Assembly (NCBI GenBank): GCA_025966135.1
Contig: JAOPVP010000027.1
Coordinates: 1-62,598, forward strand
Source: Frankiales bacterium
GTDB taxonomy: Bacteria > Actinomycetota > Actinomycetes > Mycobacteriales > SCTD01
DNA: 62,598 nt
Direction of reading: 5' to 3'
Every line of letters starts with the position of its first letter. The stretch's first letter is position 1. Below the pieces are notes generated by a model. That model was not told the origin of the DNA and did no database searches. It worked only from the letters and a program-made list of their open reading frames with translations. This document shows, piece after piece, positions 39,507-50,140 of this stretch. A program made the position numbers and the translations under genes.

Positions 39507-40573
39507 GCGGTGCGGCTGGCGGCCCGGGTGGCGCGCCTCAGCAGGGCCCGCAGGTGCAGGTTGACCATGGCGGCTCGTTCAAGCTGCACCATGTGGCCGG
39601 CTCCCTCGATCACGACCAGCTGTGCCGTCGGGACGGCCGCCGCGATCTCGCGGCTGTGCTCGACCGGGGTCAGCTTGTCCTGGGAGCCGACGAGGACCAG
39701 GGTCTCGACGTCCGCCAGCACCCCGAGCCCGGCCAGCTTGTCGTGGTCCATGAACGTGTCGTAGAACTCCGCAATCACGTCGACGGGGGTCTCGGCGAGC
39801 ATCCGCTCGACGAACTCCACCAGCGACGGGCTGACCTCCTTGCTGCCGAAGGCCGTGCGGCGGGCAGCCACGAAGGCCAGGTCGGTGCCGAGGCGGCGCC
39901 CCCTCTCGAAGACCTCCGGGTTGTCGCGCATGCCACGGGTCACCCACGGGAGGACCCTGCGGTTGACGCCCGTGAACACCGCGGGCAGGCCGAAGGTCAC
40001 CGACGCCAACTTGCCGGTCGACGTGCCGATGAGGGCGACCCCGACGATCCGCTCGCCGAACAACTCGGGGTGCTGGTCGGCGAGCGCCATGATCGTCATG
40101 CCGCCCATCGAGTGGCCCACCAGCACGACCTTGCCGGTCGGGGCACAGGCCTGGATCACGTCGTGCAGGTCGCGTCCGAGCTGGTCGATGGTGGAGTTCT
40201 GGGCGCTGCTGCGACCGCTCCGGCCGTGCGAGCGCTGATCCCAGAAGACAAGCTTGCCCGGGTTGTCCGCCGCGAGCGCCTGCCGCTGGTAGTGCCAGAC
40301 AGCGAGCTGCTGGGTGTAGCCGTGGCAGAACACCACGGTGACCGGGGCCCGCTGCGGACCGACCTCCTCGACATGCAGCGGCACGCCGTCGTCGGCCACG
40401 ACCCGACGCAGCCGGTCGGCAGGGAGGTCGAAGAAGGGCTCCTGCGCGTCGGGGTCGGGGGCAAGCCGTGACCGGCCGACGGCATACCGCTCGGCGGCAA
40501 GACCAGCCGCCGCGCCGACGGCCACCGCACCGACGATGCCCCCGACCAGACCTGCCCTGCTGCGACGGCTCAT
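39503..40573 (-). CDS. Alpha/beta hydrolase with N-terminal anchor
   Basis: A 356-residue hydrolase. Residues 8-27 form a Gly/Ala-rich hydrophobic segment that could anchor it to the membrane. The catalytic domain has GHSMGG with S155, an HGYT oxyanion strand near 84 and a C-terminal GAGHMVQLE histidine. It is most like epoxide hydrolase or haloalkane-dehalogenase-type proteins, but the substrate is unknown. It is coupled to alr by a four-base overlap. Confidence 0.83.
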   Translation of the reverse strand: MSRRSRAGLVGGIVGAVAVGAAAGLAAERYAVGRSRLAPDPDAQEPFFDLPADRLRRVVADDGVPLHVEEVGPQRAPVTVVFCHGYTQQLAVWHYQRQALAADNPGKLVFWDQRSHGRSGRSSAQNSTIDQLGRDLHDVIQACAPTGKVVLVGHSMGGMTIMALADQHPELFGERIVGVALIGTSTGKLASVTFGLPAVFTGVNRRVLPWVTRGMRDNPEVFERGRRLGTDLAFVAARRTAFGSKEVSPSLVEFVERMLAETPVDVIAEFYDTFMDHDKLAGLGVLADVETLVLVGSQDKLTPVEHSREIAAAVPTAQLVVIEGAGHMVQLERAAMVNLHLRALLRRATRAASRTA

Positions 40574-41709
40574 GCGTCTCCTCCGACGTACTCGCGAGGG
40601 ACCCGACCTCCCACGCGCGTGACGATCTCGTAGTCGATCGTGCCGACGGCTCGGGCCCAGTCCTCAGCCGTCGGCTCCCCGGCGTCCCCGGACCCGAAGA
40701 GCACCACCTCGTCGTCGGCGAAGACCTCGTCGTCGCCGACATCGACGACGAACTGGTCCATCGACACCGTTCCAGCGATCCGGCGCCGTCGTCCAGCCAG
40801 CAGCACCTCGGCGGCGTTGGTGGCGGCTCGCGGGATGCCGTCGCCGTACCCCATCGGGATCAGCGCCAGAGTGGTCTCGCAGGACGTGACGTAGCGGTGG
40901 AGGTAGCTGACACCGGAGCCCTCAGGGACCCGCTTGGTCAGCGCTACCCGGGAGCGCAGCGTCATCGCCGGGCGCAGGCCGAAGTCGCGCGGCGACCCGA
41001 GCTGCGGCACGGGTGACAGCCCGTAGACCGCGAGGCCGGGCCGGACCAGGTCGTAGTGCGTCGCGGGGGCGGTCAGGGTGGCCGCGGAGTTGGCCAGGTG
41101 TCGGACCTCCGGCTGCAGGCCCTGAGCGGTCGCGACGTCGAGTGCCTCGGCGAACACCGCCGTCTGCCGGTTGTTGACCGGATGGTCAGGGCCGCCGTCG
41201 GCGAAGGCGAAGTGGCTCCACAGACCCGTGACGCGGACCGAGCCCTCGGCCTCGGCCTTGGCCGCCGCCTGGCAGAGCTCGGGCCACAGGTCGCGAGGGG
41301 CGCCGCCGCGCGACAGCCCGGTGTCGGCCTTGAGATGCAGGCGGGCAACGCGGCCGGTCTGCTCGGCGGCGGCCTGCGCACGTCCGAGCTCCGCGAGGTC
41401 GTAGACGCCGAGGTCAACGCCCGCGGCAACCGCAGGGGCGAGGTCCTCGGACGGGGTGAACAGCCAGGCCAGCACAGGAGTGTCAAGGCCAGCGGCCCGG
41501 ACCGCCAGGGCCTCCTCGAGGAAGGCCACACCGAGCCAGGTCGCGCCACCGCGGACCGCGGCCCGGGCGCTGGGCAGCAGACCATGGCCGTAGCCATCGG
41601 CCTTCACGACCGCCATCACCTGAGCCCGGCCGGCACGCTCGGTGAGCACCGCGACGTTGTCGCGGATGGCGTCGAGGTCCACGCAGGCGGCTGATCTCAC
41701 GGCCTTCAC
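40570..41709 (-). CDS. alr: Alanine racemase
   Basis: A 379-residue PLP enzyme making D-alanine for peptidoglycan. The PLP lysine K36 in AVVKADGYGHG, a TGLSRGG segment and the catalytic Tyr region (MGYGDG, SMDQFVVD) are present. Start GTG 41709 overlaps the nnr stop. It provides the D-alanine used by Ddl and MurF enzymes encoded elsewhere, including the Ddl/MurF-like operon at 13.1-17.4 kb. Confidence 0.96.
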   Translation of the reverse strand: MKAVRSAACVDLDAIRDNVAVLTERAGRAQVMAVVKADGYGHGLLPSARAAVRGGATWLGVAFLEEALAVRAAGLDTPVLAWLFTPSEDLAPAVAAGVDLGVYDLAELGRAQAAAEQTGRVARLHLKADTGLSRGGAPRDLWPELCQAAAKAEAEGSVRVTGLWSHFAFADGGPDHPVNNRQTAVFAEALDVATAQGLQPEVRHLANSAATLTAPATHYDLVRPGLAVYGLSPVPQLGSPRDFGLRPAMTLRSRVALTKRVPEGSGVSYLHRYVTSCETTLALIPMGYGDGIPRAATNAAEVLLAGRRRRIAGTVSMDQFVVDVGDDEVFADDEVVLFGSGDAGEPTAEDWARAVGTIDYEIVTRVGGRVPREYVGGDA

Positions 41710-43109
41710 TCTCCCGCACGCACCTCCCTGACGGCCGCAGGCCACCCCTCGACCAGCAGGCTGGCGCTGGTGGTCGCCCCATCGGCCGTCAGGGTGCCGG
41801 ACCGCCCGTGCAGGTATGCGCCGACGCTGCCTGCGTCGAGGACGCCCATCCCCTGCGCCAGCAGCGCCCCGATCCCACCCGACAGCACGTCCCCGGAACC
41901 GGCGGTGGCGAGCACCGGCGACCCGGTGGTGTTGACCCGCGCCGGCCCGTCCGGGCCCACGACGACCGTGGCGTCACCCTTCAGGAGCACGTGCACGCCC
42001 AGTTCGCCGGCCAGTCGACGGGCCGCCGCGATGCGGTCGGGGCCGACCACGTGCCCGAACCGCGCGAACTCCCGATCGTGCGGTGTGAGCAGGGTCGGCG
42101 CGGTGCGGGCGGTGAGCCAGGACTTCCGCTGCGCGCAGATCGTCAGGGCGTCCGCGTCCACGAGCACCGGCACGTCCTGTTCGAGCACGCACTTGACCGT
42201 CTCGTCGGCGAAGGTGCCGAGGCCCGGTCCGACGACCCATGCCTGGACCCGACCGGCATCGACCACGCCGGCACCCTCGGCCTCGGTCACGACCGCCTCC
42301 GGCCAGCGCGAGCGCACCTGCTCGGCAGCGTGCGCGGCCCCGACGAAGCGCACCATGCCGGCTCCCGCCCGGACCGCAGCGCCGACGCTGAGGACCGCAG
42401 CCCCCGTGTAGGTCTGCGAGCCGGCCGCGACCCCCAGCACACCGCGGGAGTACTTGTCCAAGATCCGCTCGGCGGCGGGCAGCAGACCCGCCACGTCTGC
42501 AGCCGTCAGCACCTCGACCGGAGCCGGCGGCAGGTCGAGGCCGACCGGGACGAGCTCCAGGTCGCCGACGTGGTCGCGGGCGAACAGCAGCCCCGGCTTG
42601 AGCGTCCCGAAGGTCACGGTGAGGTCGGCGCGGACCGCTGCGCCCACGATGGCGCCGGTGTCGGCGTCGACACCCGACGGCACGTCGACGGCCACGACGA
42701 AGCCCTCGAGTTGCGCGACGAGCTCGGCGGCAGCCGGGCGCAGCGCGCCCCGGCCACCGATGCCGACCAGCCCGTCCACGACCAGGTCCGCGCCCCGCAA
42801 GGCCTCCGCCGTACCGACCCTGCCTCCGGACTGCAGCAGCGCCACGAGCGCGTCCTGCACCGGGTCGCCGGCGAGGACCGCGACGACGGCCGCCCCCCGA
42901 CGGGCGAGCCAGGCACCGGCCCAGAGGGCGTCCGCGCCGTTGTTGCCCGACCCGACGAGCAGGGCCACCCGGGCGCCGTACACGAAAGGCAGTCGCGTGG
43001 CGACGGCCACCGCGAGGCCATGCGAGGCGCGAGCCATCAGCGGCACCCCCGCCGCGAGCAGCGGCTCCTCCGCGGCCCGCACCTGGGCGACCGTGTGGGC
43101 GTACCTCAC
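41706..43109 (-). CDS. nnr: Bifunctional NAD(P)H-hydrate epimerase/dehydratase
   Basis: A 467-residue fusion that repairs damaged NAD(P)H. The N-terminal YjeF epimerase domain (about 1-200, [13 protein letters not shown]) is followed by the ADP/ATP-dependent dehydratase domain (about 210-467, with the [19 protein letters not shown] motif near 400). The length is normal. It is coupled to both alr and acpS by overlaps, in a conserved order. Confidence 0.95.
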   Translation of the reverse strand: MRYAHTVAQVRAAEEPLLAAGVPLMARASHGLAVAVATRLPFVYGARVALLVGSGNNGADALWAGAWLARRGAAVVAVLAGDPVQDALVALLQSGGRVGTAEALRGADLVVDGLVGIGGRGALRPAAAELVAQLEGFVVAVDVPSGVDADTGAIVGAAVRADLTVTFGTLKPGLLFARDHVGDLELVPVGLDLPPAPVEVLTAADVAGLLPAAERILDKYSRGVLGVAAGSQTYTGAAVLSVGAAVRAGAGMVRFVGAAHAAEQVRSRWPEAVVTEAEGAGVVDAGRVQAWVVGPGLGTFADETVKCVLEQDVPVLVDADALTICAQRKSWLTARTAPTLLTPHDREFARFGHVVGPDRIAAARRLAGELGVHVLLKGDATVVVGPDGPARVNTTGSPVLATAGSGDVLSGGIGALLAQGMGVLDAGSVGAYLHGRSGTLTADGATTSASLLVEGWPAAVREVRAGE

Positions 43110-43459
43110 GCGGATTCACCAACCACGAAGGCAGTAGCCATCCCACCGTCGTGCGACAGCGACAGGTGCCAGCGGGTGATCCCTTGTGCAGCAGCGGTTT
43201 CCGCGACAGCGCCGTGCACCACGAGCGTCGGCCGCCCGTTCGCTGCCGACACCACCTCCGCCTCGACCCACGGCAGCCCCGGGGCACCGAGCACCTTGGC
43301 GACGGCTTCCTTGGCCGCGAACCGAGCGGCGAGCGACTCGACCCGCTCGACCTGCTGCTCGCCGGGCGTGAACAGGCGGTTCCGCAGCGCCGGCGTTCGC
43401 TCGAGGGCGCGGGCCAGACGCGCCACGTCGACCACGTCCACACCGACCCCGATGATCAC
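43106..43459 (-). CDS. acpS: Holo-[acyl-carrier-protein] synthase
   Basis: A 117-residue 4'-phosphopantetheinyl transferase activating acyl carrier protein. D8 in GVGVDVV and E51 in [10 protein letters not shown] are the magnesium ligands; the [14 protein letters not shown]-terminal strand is intact. GTGA overlaps link it to glmS and nnr. Confidence 0.96.
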   Translation of the reverse strand: MIIGVGVDVVDVARLARALERTPALRNRLFTPGEQQVERVESLAARFAAKEAVAKVLGAPGLPWVEAEVVSAANGRPTLVVHGAVAETAAAQGITRWHLSLSHDGGMATAFVVGESA

Positions 43460-45285
43460 TCGACGGTGACGGACTTCGCGAGGTTGCGCGGCTGGTCCAC
43501 GTCCAGCCCGCGCGCCCGCGCGACCTCCGCCGCGAGCACCTGCAGCGGGACAATGGTCAGCAGCGGGGCCAGCAGCGACTTGGTATCGGGAATCCGGATG
43601 ACGGTGTCGGCGTACGGCGTCACCGACTCGTCCCCGTCCGTTGCGATCACGATGGTCCGGGCACCGCGGGCGCGGACCTCCTGCACGTTGTTGACGAGCT
43701 TCGCCTGCAGCGCGTGGCGGGGCGCGATGACCACCACCGGCGTGCCCTCCTCGACGAGCGCGATCGGGCCGTGCTTGATCTCGCCGGCGGGGAAGCCCTC
43801 AGCACTGATGTAGGCGAGCTCCTTCAGCTTCAGGGCGCCTTCGAGCGCCATCGGGTAGCCGACGTGCCGGCCCAGGAACAGCACCCGTTCCTCCGACGCG
43901 AGTTCCCTGGCCAGGGCCCGCACCGGTTCCATCCGAGACAGGACGTCCTCGACGAGTGAGGGGATCTCCTCGAGGTCATGCATGTGGGCGCGCACCTCGT
44001 CGGCGTCGCGGGTGCCGCGGACCTGCGCGAGGTACAGCCCGACGACGTACATGGCAGCCAGCTGCGCGATCACGGCCTTGGTCGACGCGACCGCCACCTC
44101 CGGTCCGCTGCGGGTGTAGAACGCCGCGTCGCTCTCACGGCTCACGGTCGATCCAAGGGTGTTGGTGACGGCCAGCACCCACGCCTTCTGCGCCCGCGCG
44201 TGCCGCAGGGCCTCCAGCGTGTCGGCGGTCTCCCCGCTCTGGCTGATGGCGATGACCAGCGTGCGACGACCCACGACGGGGTCGCGGTAGCGGAACTCCG
44301 AGGCCATCTCGACCTGCACCGGCAGCCGGCACCAGCGCTCGATGGCGTACTTGCCCACGAGCCCCGAGTGGTAGGACGACCCGCAGGCGATGATCACGAC
44401 CTGCTCGATGTCGCGGATGTCCTCGTCGCTCATCGACAGCTCGTCGAGGTGCAGCACGCCCTGCTCGGTGAGGCGGCCGCCGAGGGTCTCCCGGACCGCG
44501 GCCGGCTGCTCCTCGATCTCCTTGAGCATGAAGAACTCGTGGCCGCCCTTCTCGGCGGCGCTGGTGTCCCAGTCGACGTGATAGCTCTCGCCCTCGACGA
44601 CGTTGCCGTCCAGGTCCGTCACCACAACGCCGGTACGGCGAAGCTCCACGACCTGGTCCTGGTCGACGGCTCGCGCCTCGCGGGTGTGCGCGATGAAGGC
44701 CGTGACGTCGCTGCCGAGGAAGTTCTCGCCGTCTCCGAGGCCGACGACCAGCGGCAGGTTGCGGCGGGCGGCGACAACCAGGTCCGGCTGGTCCCTGTGG
44801 GCGATCACGAGGACGAACGATCCGTCGAGGTCCTTGCACACCGAGCGGACGGCAGCGGCCAGGTCCCCGGTGTAACGCTCCTCCACCAGGTGCGCGACGA
44901 CCTCGGTGTCGGTGTCACTGGAACGCTCGTGACCCCGCTCCTCCAGGCCACGGACGAGCGCCCCGAAGTTCTCGATCGTGCCGTTGTGGACCACGGCGAC
45001 AGCCCCGGAGCAGTCGACCTGCGGGTGCGCGTTGCGGTCGGTGGGGGCACCGTGCGTCGCCCACCGGGTGTGTCCGATGGCCAGCGTGCCGGGGAAGGCG
45101 CGCTCGGCCAGCTCCTTCTCGAGGTTCGCCAGCTTGCCGGCCTTGCGCTCGACCGTCAGGGACCCGTCCGGACCGAGGATCGCGACGCCGGCGCTGTCAT
45201 AGCCGCGGTACTCCAACCGCCGCAGGCCGCCCAACACGACCTCGAGGCCGTCCTGCTCGCCGACGTAGCCCACGATGCCGCACAT
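43456..45285 (-). CDS. glmS: Glutamine-fructose-6-phosphate aminotransferase (isomerizing)
   Basis: A 609-residue enzyme that begins amino-sugar and peptidoglycan synthesis. The mature N-terminal Cys (C2 of MCGIVGYVG) starts the glutaminase, with GHTRWATHG near 72-80. Two SIS domains follow, with SQSGETADT near 350 and the end [13 protein letters not shown]. No glmS ribozyme-like element was looked for in the 9-base gap to pepN; none is expected in this group. Confidence 0.98.
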   Translation of the reverse strand: MCGIVGYVGEQDGLEVVLGGLRRLEYRGYDSAGVAILGPDGSLTVERKAGKLANLEKELAERAFPGTLAIGHTRWATHGAPTDRNAHPQVDCSGAVAVVHNGTIENFGALVRGLEERGHERSSDTDTEVVAHLVEERYTGDLAAAVRSVCKDLDGSFVLVIAHRDQPDLVVAARRNLPLVVGLGDGENFLGSDVTAFIAHTREARAVDQDQVVELRRTGVVVTDLDGNVVEGESYHVDWDTSAAEKGGHEFFMLKEIEEQPAAVRETLGGRLTEQGVLHLDELSMSDEDIRDIEQVVIIACGSSYHSGLVGKYAIERWCRLPVQVEMASEFRYRDPVVGRRTLVIAISQSGETADTLEALRHARAQKAWVLAVTNTLGSTVSRESDAAFYTRSGPEVAVASTKAVIAQLAAMYVVGLYLAQVRGTRDADEVRAHMHDLEEIPSLVEDVLSRMEPVRALARELASEERVLFLGRHVGYPMALEGALKLKELAYISAEGFPAGEIKHGPIALVEEGTPVVVIAPRHALQAKLVNNVQEVRARGARTIVIATDGDESVTPYADTVIRIPDTKSLLAPLLTIVPLQVLAAEVARARGLDVDQPRNLAKSVTVE

Positions 45286-45294
45286 GCAGCCAGG

Positions 45295-47736
45295 CTAGCC
45301 GCCAGATCTCGCCTGGGCGGCGAGGCCTCTGCACAGGTCGTCGTGCTGCTCGAGCACCACGCGGCGCAGCCCTGCGGGCAGGTCCTCCCGGTGGAGCACG
45401 GCGCCGACACGCTTCGCGACATCGGGCTCGATGAGCGTCGAAGGGAACAGGTGCAGCGTCAGTGATCCGGCAAGTTGCGGGGAACGGTCCCTCCACAGCC
45501 CGGGGAGCACGTCGAGGTAGCGGTCCACGTAGGGGCGCAGCAAGAGCGGCTGCTGACGCTGCCAGAACCCACCGCCGATCGCCCGCACCTGCGCGTTGGT
45601 GGCCTTGCCGCCGATGAGGGTGTCCCAGCTGCGCTGCTTGGTCACGGGGTCGGGTAGCGAGGCGAGTGCCGCCTCGGCCTGCAGCTGCCCGCTGGCGGTC
45701 CGGTCGGCCGCCAGCTCGCGCTCGACCGCCGCCTCGTCCAGCTCTCCCAGCACGGCGGCCCGGCGCACGACGTGCCAACGCAGCTCACTGTCCACGACCA
45801 GCCGTTCCGGCACGGCGGTACCGGTGAGCAGGTCGCGCAACCGCGTCGTGTCGGTGGTCGCCTGCACCGCCGCCCGCACCCGCACCAGCTGCAGGTCGCT
45901 GCCGGGCTCGACAGGCGCCGACCAGCAAGCCTCGGACAGCCGCTCCAGCAGCGCGTCCTGCTCAGCCGGGAGGGCGAACGACGACGCGGCTTTGAGGGCC
46001 TGGCCCAGCAGCGTCTCCACGACCGACGGATCGTCCTCTGCGACCACTCCACCGAGGACAGCCTCGACGTGGTCGCGGGCGGACAGCTCGCCGTCACGCA
46101 CGGCGTCCCAGAGCGCGCCCCAGCACAGCGCGCGCGCCAGGGGGTCCTCGACGCGGGCCAGCCCGGGGAGAACCGTCGCCAGCGAGCGGTCGTCGAAGCG
46201 GATCTTGGCGAACGTGAGGTCGCGGTCGTTGACCAGCACCAAGTCAGCCGGCCGCGCGCCAGGTACCGGGGTGTCGGCTCCACGCACCTCGACGGGAACC
46301 CGCTCCCGCAGGCGCACCACACCGTCCACGTCGTCGTAGAACCCGATCTCGACGACGTGGTCGCGCAGCACCGCGCTGCCCTGGACCACGACCAGGTCGT
46401 CGCCGTCCCACCGCGGCCGCAGGGTGCCGACCCCGCTGGTCCGCAGCCACGAGTCGGCCCACTGGCCGAGCTCACGCCCACTGGCCGCCTCGAGCTCAAC
46501 GAGCAGATCGCCCAGGTCGGTGTTGCCGTGGGCGTGCTTGGACAGGTAGGCCCGCAGCCCCGTGAAGAAGCTCTCCTGGCCGACGAAAGCCACCAGCTGC
46601 CGGAGCACGGAAGCACCCTTGGCGTAAGAGATCCCGTCGAAGTTCAGCAGTGCGGTGCGGTTGTCCTCGACGTCACCGGCAACCGGATGCGTGGTCGGCA
46701 GTTGGTCGGCGCGGTAGCCCCACGCCTTGCGCCCCAGGCAGAAGTCGCTCCACGCGCCCTCGAAGCGGGTCGCCTGCTCCGTGGTGTGCAGGCCCATGAA
46801 CTCCGCGAACGACTCGTTGAGCCAGATGCCGTCCCACCAGCGCATCGTCACCAGGTCGCCGAACCACATGTGCGCCATCTCGTGCGCGATGACCTGCGCG
46901 CGGAGCCGCCGGTTCCCCTCGGTGGTGCGAGAGCGGTAGATGAAGGCCTCGTCGGCGAACGTCACCATGCCTGGGTTCTCCATCGCGCCGGCGTTGAACT
47001 CCGGGACGAAGACCTGGTCGTAGGTGTCACCGAACGGGTACCGCGATCCGAACTCGCGCTGCTGCAGGTCCAGGCTCTGGCGGGTGATCTCCAGCAGCTC
47101 CTGCGCATCGAGGTGGTCGGCCAGCGACGCGCGGCACCACACCCCCAGCTCGATGCCGTCGTGCCAGACCTGCTCGCCGTGCCACGGCCCGGCGGCAAGA
47201 GTCAGGTGGTAGGTCGACAGCGGTGCGGTCTGCTCGAAGACGTGCAGGCCATCGTTCGCCGTACCCCTCGTGTTGGACCGCACGAGGTGGCCCTTCGGAG
47301 CGGTCACCTGCAGGCGGAAGACCGCCTTGAGGTCGGGCTGGTCGAAGCAGGCGAAGATCCGCTGCGCGTCGTCGAGGAAGGCCTGCGCGTAGACGTAGAC
47401 CTGGTCGTCGGCCGGGTCGACGAAGCGGTGCAAGCCCTCACCGCTGCGGGTGTACGCACAGCGCGCGACGACCTTGACCTCGTGGTCACCGCCCAGCCCC
47501 TCGAGGGCGAAGCGGTTGCCCTGCAAGGAGATCGGCCGCCCGTCGAGGGTCGCCGTCACCGTCGTGAGGCAGTCCAGCTCCAGGAAGGTGCTCGCCCCCG
47601 GCGTGGCCGTGAAGCGCACCACGGTCGTCGACCAGAACCAGGTGTCCCCGTGCGTCAGGTCCAGCTCGATGTCGTACGACGCCACAACCAGGACCGCGGC
47701 CCTCGCGCGGGCCTCCGCCTGGGTGAGATTCCTCAT
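45295..47736 (-). CDS. pepN: Aminopeptidase N (M1 family)
   Basis: An 813-residue zinc aminopeptidase. GAMENPG near 265 and the zinc motif HEMAHMWFGD near 300-309 with a downstream NESFAEF (Glu ligand) are intact, and the long ERAP1-like helical C-terminal half (about 480-813) is present. It cleaves N-terminal residues from peptides in the cytoplasm. Start ATG 47736. It sits between glmS and glmM, which are otherwise often adjacent, so it looks like an insertion into an amino-sugar block. Confidence 0.95.
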   Translation of the reverse strand: MRNLTQAEARARAAVLVVASYDIELDLTHGDTWFWSTTVVRFTATPGASTFLELDCLTTVTATLDGRPISLQGNRFALEGLGGDHEVKVVARCAYTRSGEGLHRFVDPADDQVYVYAQAFLDDAQRIFACFDQPDLKAVFRLQVTAPKGHLVRSNTRGTANDGLHVFEQTAPLSTYHLTLAAGPWHGEQVWHDGIELGVWCRASLADHLDAQELLEITRQSLDLQQREFGSRYPFGDTYDQVFVPEFNAGAMENPGMVTFADEAFIYRSRTTEGNRRLRAQVIAHEMAHMWFGDLVTMRWWDGIWLNESFAEFMGLHTTEQATRFEGAWSDFCLGRKAWGYRADQLPTTHPVAGDVEDNRTALLNFDGISYAKGASVLRQLVAFVGQESFFTGLRAYLSKHAHGNTDLGDLLVELEAASGRELGQWADSWLRTSGVGTLRPRWDGDDLVVVQGSAVLRDHVVEIGFYDDVDGVVRLRERVPVEVRGADTPVPGARPADLVLVNDRDLTFAKIRFDDRSLATVLPGLARVEDPLARALCWGALWDAVRDGELSARDHVEAVLGGVVAEDDPSVVETLLGQALKAASSFALPAEQDALLERLSEACWSAPVEPGSDLQLVRVRAAVQATTDTTRLRDLLTGTAVPERLVVDSELRWHVVRRAAVLGELDEAAVERELAADRTASGQLQAEAALASLPDPVTKQRSWDTLIGGKATNAQVRAIGGGFWQRQQPLLLRPYVDRYLDVLPGLWRDRSPQLAGSLTLHLFPSTLIEPDVAKRVGAVLHREDLPAGLRRVVLEQHDDLCRGLAAQARSGG

Positions 47737-47754
47737 GGCGCCAGACCTTAGGCC

Positions 47755-49080
47755 TTAGGCGCTGACCACGGTGGCGAGGCGCTGCGCGACCTCGTCGGCC
47801 TGCTGCTGCGTGGGGGCCTCGACCATGACGCGCACCAGTGGCTCGGTGCCCGAGGGCCGCAGCAGCACCCGGCCGTGACCTGCAAGCTGCGACTCCTCGC
47901 GGGCGACGGCCTCGAGCACCTCAGGCGCGGTCGCGCGTGAGCGGTCGGCTCTCACGTTGACGAGCACCTGGGGCAGCAGGGTCACGGCGGCAGCGAGCTC
48001 GGCCACCGAGCGCCCGGTGCGGGCGACCCGGTCCATCACCTGCAGGGCGGTGAGGAGGCCGTCCCCGGTGGTGGCGTGGTCGAGCATGACCACGTGGCCG
48101 CTCTGCTCCCCACCGAGCTGGTGACCGCTGGCCAGCATCGCCTCGAGGACGTACCGGTCGCCGACCGCCGTCCGCACAACCTCGATCCCCGAGGCCGCCA
48201 TTGCCTGGACCAGTCCGAGGTTGCTCATCACCGTGGCGACGAGGACGTCGCTGCCCGGCAGGCCGGCGTCCTTGCGGGCCAACGCCAGCAGCCCGAGCAC
48301 CTGGTCTCCGTTCAGGACTGTCCCGCCGCCGTCGACCACGATGCAACGGTCCGCGTCACCGTCGTGGGCAATCCCGAGGTCCGCACCGTGGTCCACGACC
48401 GCTGCGGCCAGGTACTCGGGGTGCGTCGCCCCGCAGCGCTCGTTGATGTGGGCGCCGTCCCCGTCGCAGTGCAGGGCGGTCACCTTGGCGCCCGCCTGCC
48501 GGTAGACCTCGGGAGCAAGGACCGACGCCGCCCCCTGCGCGCCGTCCACGACCACATGCAGCCCGGAGAGGCTGCCGACCGTCCCGAGCAGGTGCTCCAC
48601 GTAGTCCGGATCGAGGAAGTCCTCGCTGACGTCGAGACCCACAGCGTCGCCGCTGACTCGCGGCAGTTCACCAGCCAGCCGCGCCTCGATCGCGTCCTCG
48701 TCAGCGTCGCTGAGCTTGCTACCGCCTGGCCCGAACAGCTTGAGGCCGTTGTCGGGCGCCGGGTTGTGGGAGGCACTGACCATCAGCCCCAGGGCCGCCC
48801 GACGCTGGACCTCGTAGGCGACCGCCGGTGTCGGGACGACGCCGAGACGTACGACGTCGCAGCCCACGGCGGTGAAGCCGGCAAAGGCTGCCGCCTCGAG
48901 CATCGGGCCGGACAGCCGGGTGTCCCGACCGATCACGACGACCGGTCGCACTCCGCGCTCCAGCTCCTCGCCGAGCAGCTCGAGCGCGGCTGCAGCGGCC
49001 AGGCCCATCGCGAGCTCGGCGGTGAGGATCTCGCCGCCTGCGAGCCCCCGGATGCCATCGGTGCCGAACAGCCGCGCCAT
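47755..49080 (-). CDS. glmM: Phosphoglucosamine mutase
   Basis: A 441-residue phosphohexomutase converting GlcN-6-P to GlcN-1-P. The phosphoserine loop VSASHNP puts S104 at the active site; a DGDADR metal loop near 242 and an RPSGTEPLVRV C-terminal segment follow. It works directly after GlmS. The terminator of rpsI (49132-49162) lies upstream. Confidence 0.97.
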   Translation of the reverse strand: MARLFGTDGIRGLAGGEILTAELAMGLAAAAALELLGEELERGVRPVVVIGRDTRLSGPMLEAAAFAGFTAVGCDVVRLGVVPTPAVAYEVQRRAALGLMVSASHNPAPDNGLKLFGPGGSKLSDADEDAIEARLAGELPRVSGDAVGLDVSEDFLDPDYVEHLLGTVGSLSGLHVVVDGAQGAASVLAPEVYRQAGAKVTALHCDGDGAHINERCGATHPEYLAAAVVDHGADLGIAHDGDADRCIVVDGGGTVLNGDQVLGLLALARKDAGLPGSDVLVATVMSNLGLVQAMAASGIEVVRTAVGDRYVLEAMLASGHQLGGEQSGHVVMLDHATTGDGLLTALQVMDRVARTGRSVAELAAAVTLLPQVLVNVRADRSRATAPEVLEAVAREESQLAGHGRVLLRPSGTEPLVRVMVEAPTQQQADEVAQRLATVVSA

Positions 49081-49131
49081 CCCACCTGTCCCTTGGCCGA
49101 AGGTGTCGTCGTACCGGGTCTGAGCATGCCG

Positions 49132-49162
49132 CGAGGCGGTCCCCTGTGCAGGAACCGCCTCG
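49132..49162 (-). terminator. Terminator after rpsI
   Basis: Arms CGAGGCGGT and ACCGCCTCG (9 bases) with a further CCT-gtgc-AGG inner stem lie 10 bases past the rpsI stop on the minus strand. Confidence 0.7.
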
Positions 49163-49172
49163 ACGGGAGCGA

Positions 49173-49565
49173 CTAGCGCTTGGAGTACTGCGGCGCCTTG
49201 CGCGCCTTCTTGAGGCCGTACTTCTTGCGCTCCTTGATCCGCGAGTCGCGGGTCAGGAAGCCCTCCTTCTTGAGGGCGGGGCGGTCGTCGGGCTCGACCT
49301 CGATGAGGGCGCGCGCGATGGCGAGCCGCAGGGCGCCGGCCTGGCCGCTGATGCCGCCGCCGTGGAGACGGGCGATGACGTCGTACTGCTCAGCCTTCTC
49401 CAGCGTGACGAACGGCTCGTTGATGGCCTGCTGGTGCACCTTGTTCGGGAAGTAGTTCTCGAGGGTGCGGCCGTTCAGCTTGTACTGACCGGTGCCCGGC
49501 ACGAGGCGCACGCGGACGATGGCCTCCTTGCGGCGGCCGACGGTCTGGATCAGTTCTGCAGTCAC
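49173..49565 (-). CDS. rpsI: 30S ribosomal protein S9
   Basis: A 130-residue S9 protein with the conserved N-terminal [12 protein letters not shown] and the C-terminal PQYSKR tail that reaches the P-site tRNA. Start GTG 49565 overlaps the rplM stop by four bases, the usual rplM-rpsI order. The length is normal. Confidence 0.98.
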   Translation of the reverse strand: MTAELIQTVGRRKEAIVRVRLVPGTGQYKLNGRTLENYFPNKVHQQAINEPFVTLEKAEQYDVIARLHGGGISGQAGALRLAIARALIEVEPDDRPALKKEGFLTRDSRIKERKKYGLKKARKAPQYSKR

Positions 49566-50005
49566 TGCGACACCTGGCTGAGCTCGAAGGGAACCGGGCT
49601 CTGCGCCTGGTGGGGGTGGGTCGGTCCGGCGTAGACCTTCAGCTTGGAGAGCATCTGACGGCCCAGCGTGTTGTGCGGCAGCATCCCCTTGATGGCCTTC
49701 TCGATGATCCGCTCGGGGCGGGTCGCGAGCACATCGGCGTAGGGCGTGCTGGTGAGACCACCGGGGTAGCCGGAGTGGCGGTGCACCCGCGACTGCGCGG
49801 CCTTGTTGCCGGTCATGACGATCTTGCCCGCGTTGATGACCACGACGAAGTCACCGGTGTCGAGGTGCGGCGCGTAGTAGGGCTTGTGCTTGCCGCGCAG
49901 CAAGATCGCCGCCTGGCTGGCCAGGCGACCGAGCACGATGTCGCTCGCGTCGATGACGTGCCACTGGCGGGTCACGTCTGACGGCTTGGGCTGGTACGTG
50001 CGCAC
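49562..50005 (-). CDS. rplM: 50S ribosomal protein L13
   Basis: A 147-residue L13. The start GTG 50005 gives the typical [20 protein letters not shown]; a longer frame exists but the extra 18 residues are not typical. The 135-base gap to the ABC-F gene carries a candidate promoter (50093-50122). Confidence 0.97.
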   Translation of the reverse strand: MRTYQPKPSDVTRQWHVIDASDIVLGRLASQAAILLRGKHKPYYAPHLDTGDFVVVINAGKIVMTGNKAAQSRVHRHSGYPGGLTSTPYADVLATRPERIIEKAIKGMLPHNTLGRQMLSKLKVYAGPTHPHQAQSPVPFELSQVSQ

Positions 50006-50092
50006 GGGTCCGCTCTTCTCTACGACTGCTTTTGGTGTCTGCGGTGGTTGTCTGGGCACGCGTCAAGAGGACGCGCCGCACAACAGCGGGCA

Positions 50093-50122
50093 ACGATACC
50101 CGAGAGCCGACCCGGCCTGCAA
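50093..50122 (-). promoter_or_regulatory. Candidate promoter for rplM-rpsI
   Basis: On the minus strand TTGCAG (50117-50122) and TATCGT (50093-50098) are 18 bases apart, upstream of rplM. The match to the housekeeping sigma consensus is moderate. Confidence 0.4.
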
Positions 50123-50140
50123 AGCGCCTCGACCGCATCC

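Noticed and set aside
50006..50092. An L13 leader RNA autoregulatory structure upstream of rplM
   Set aside because: No stem pattern matching known L13 leaders was recognised; a computed fold would be needed.
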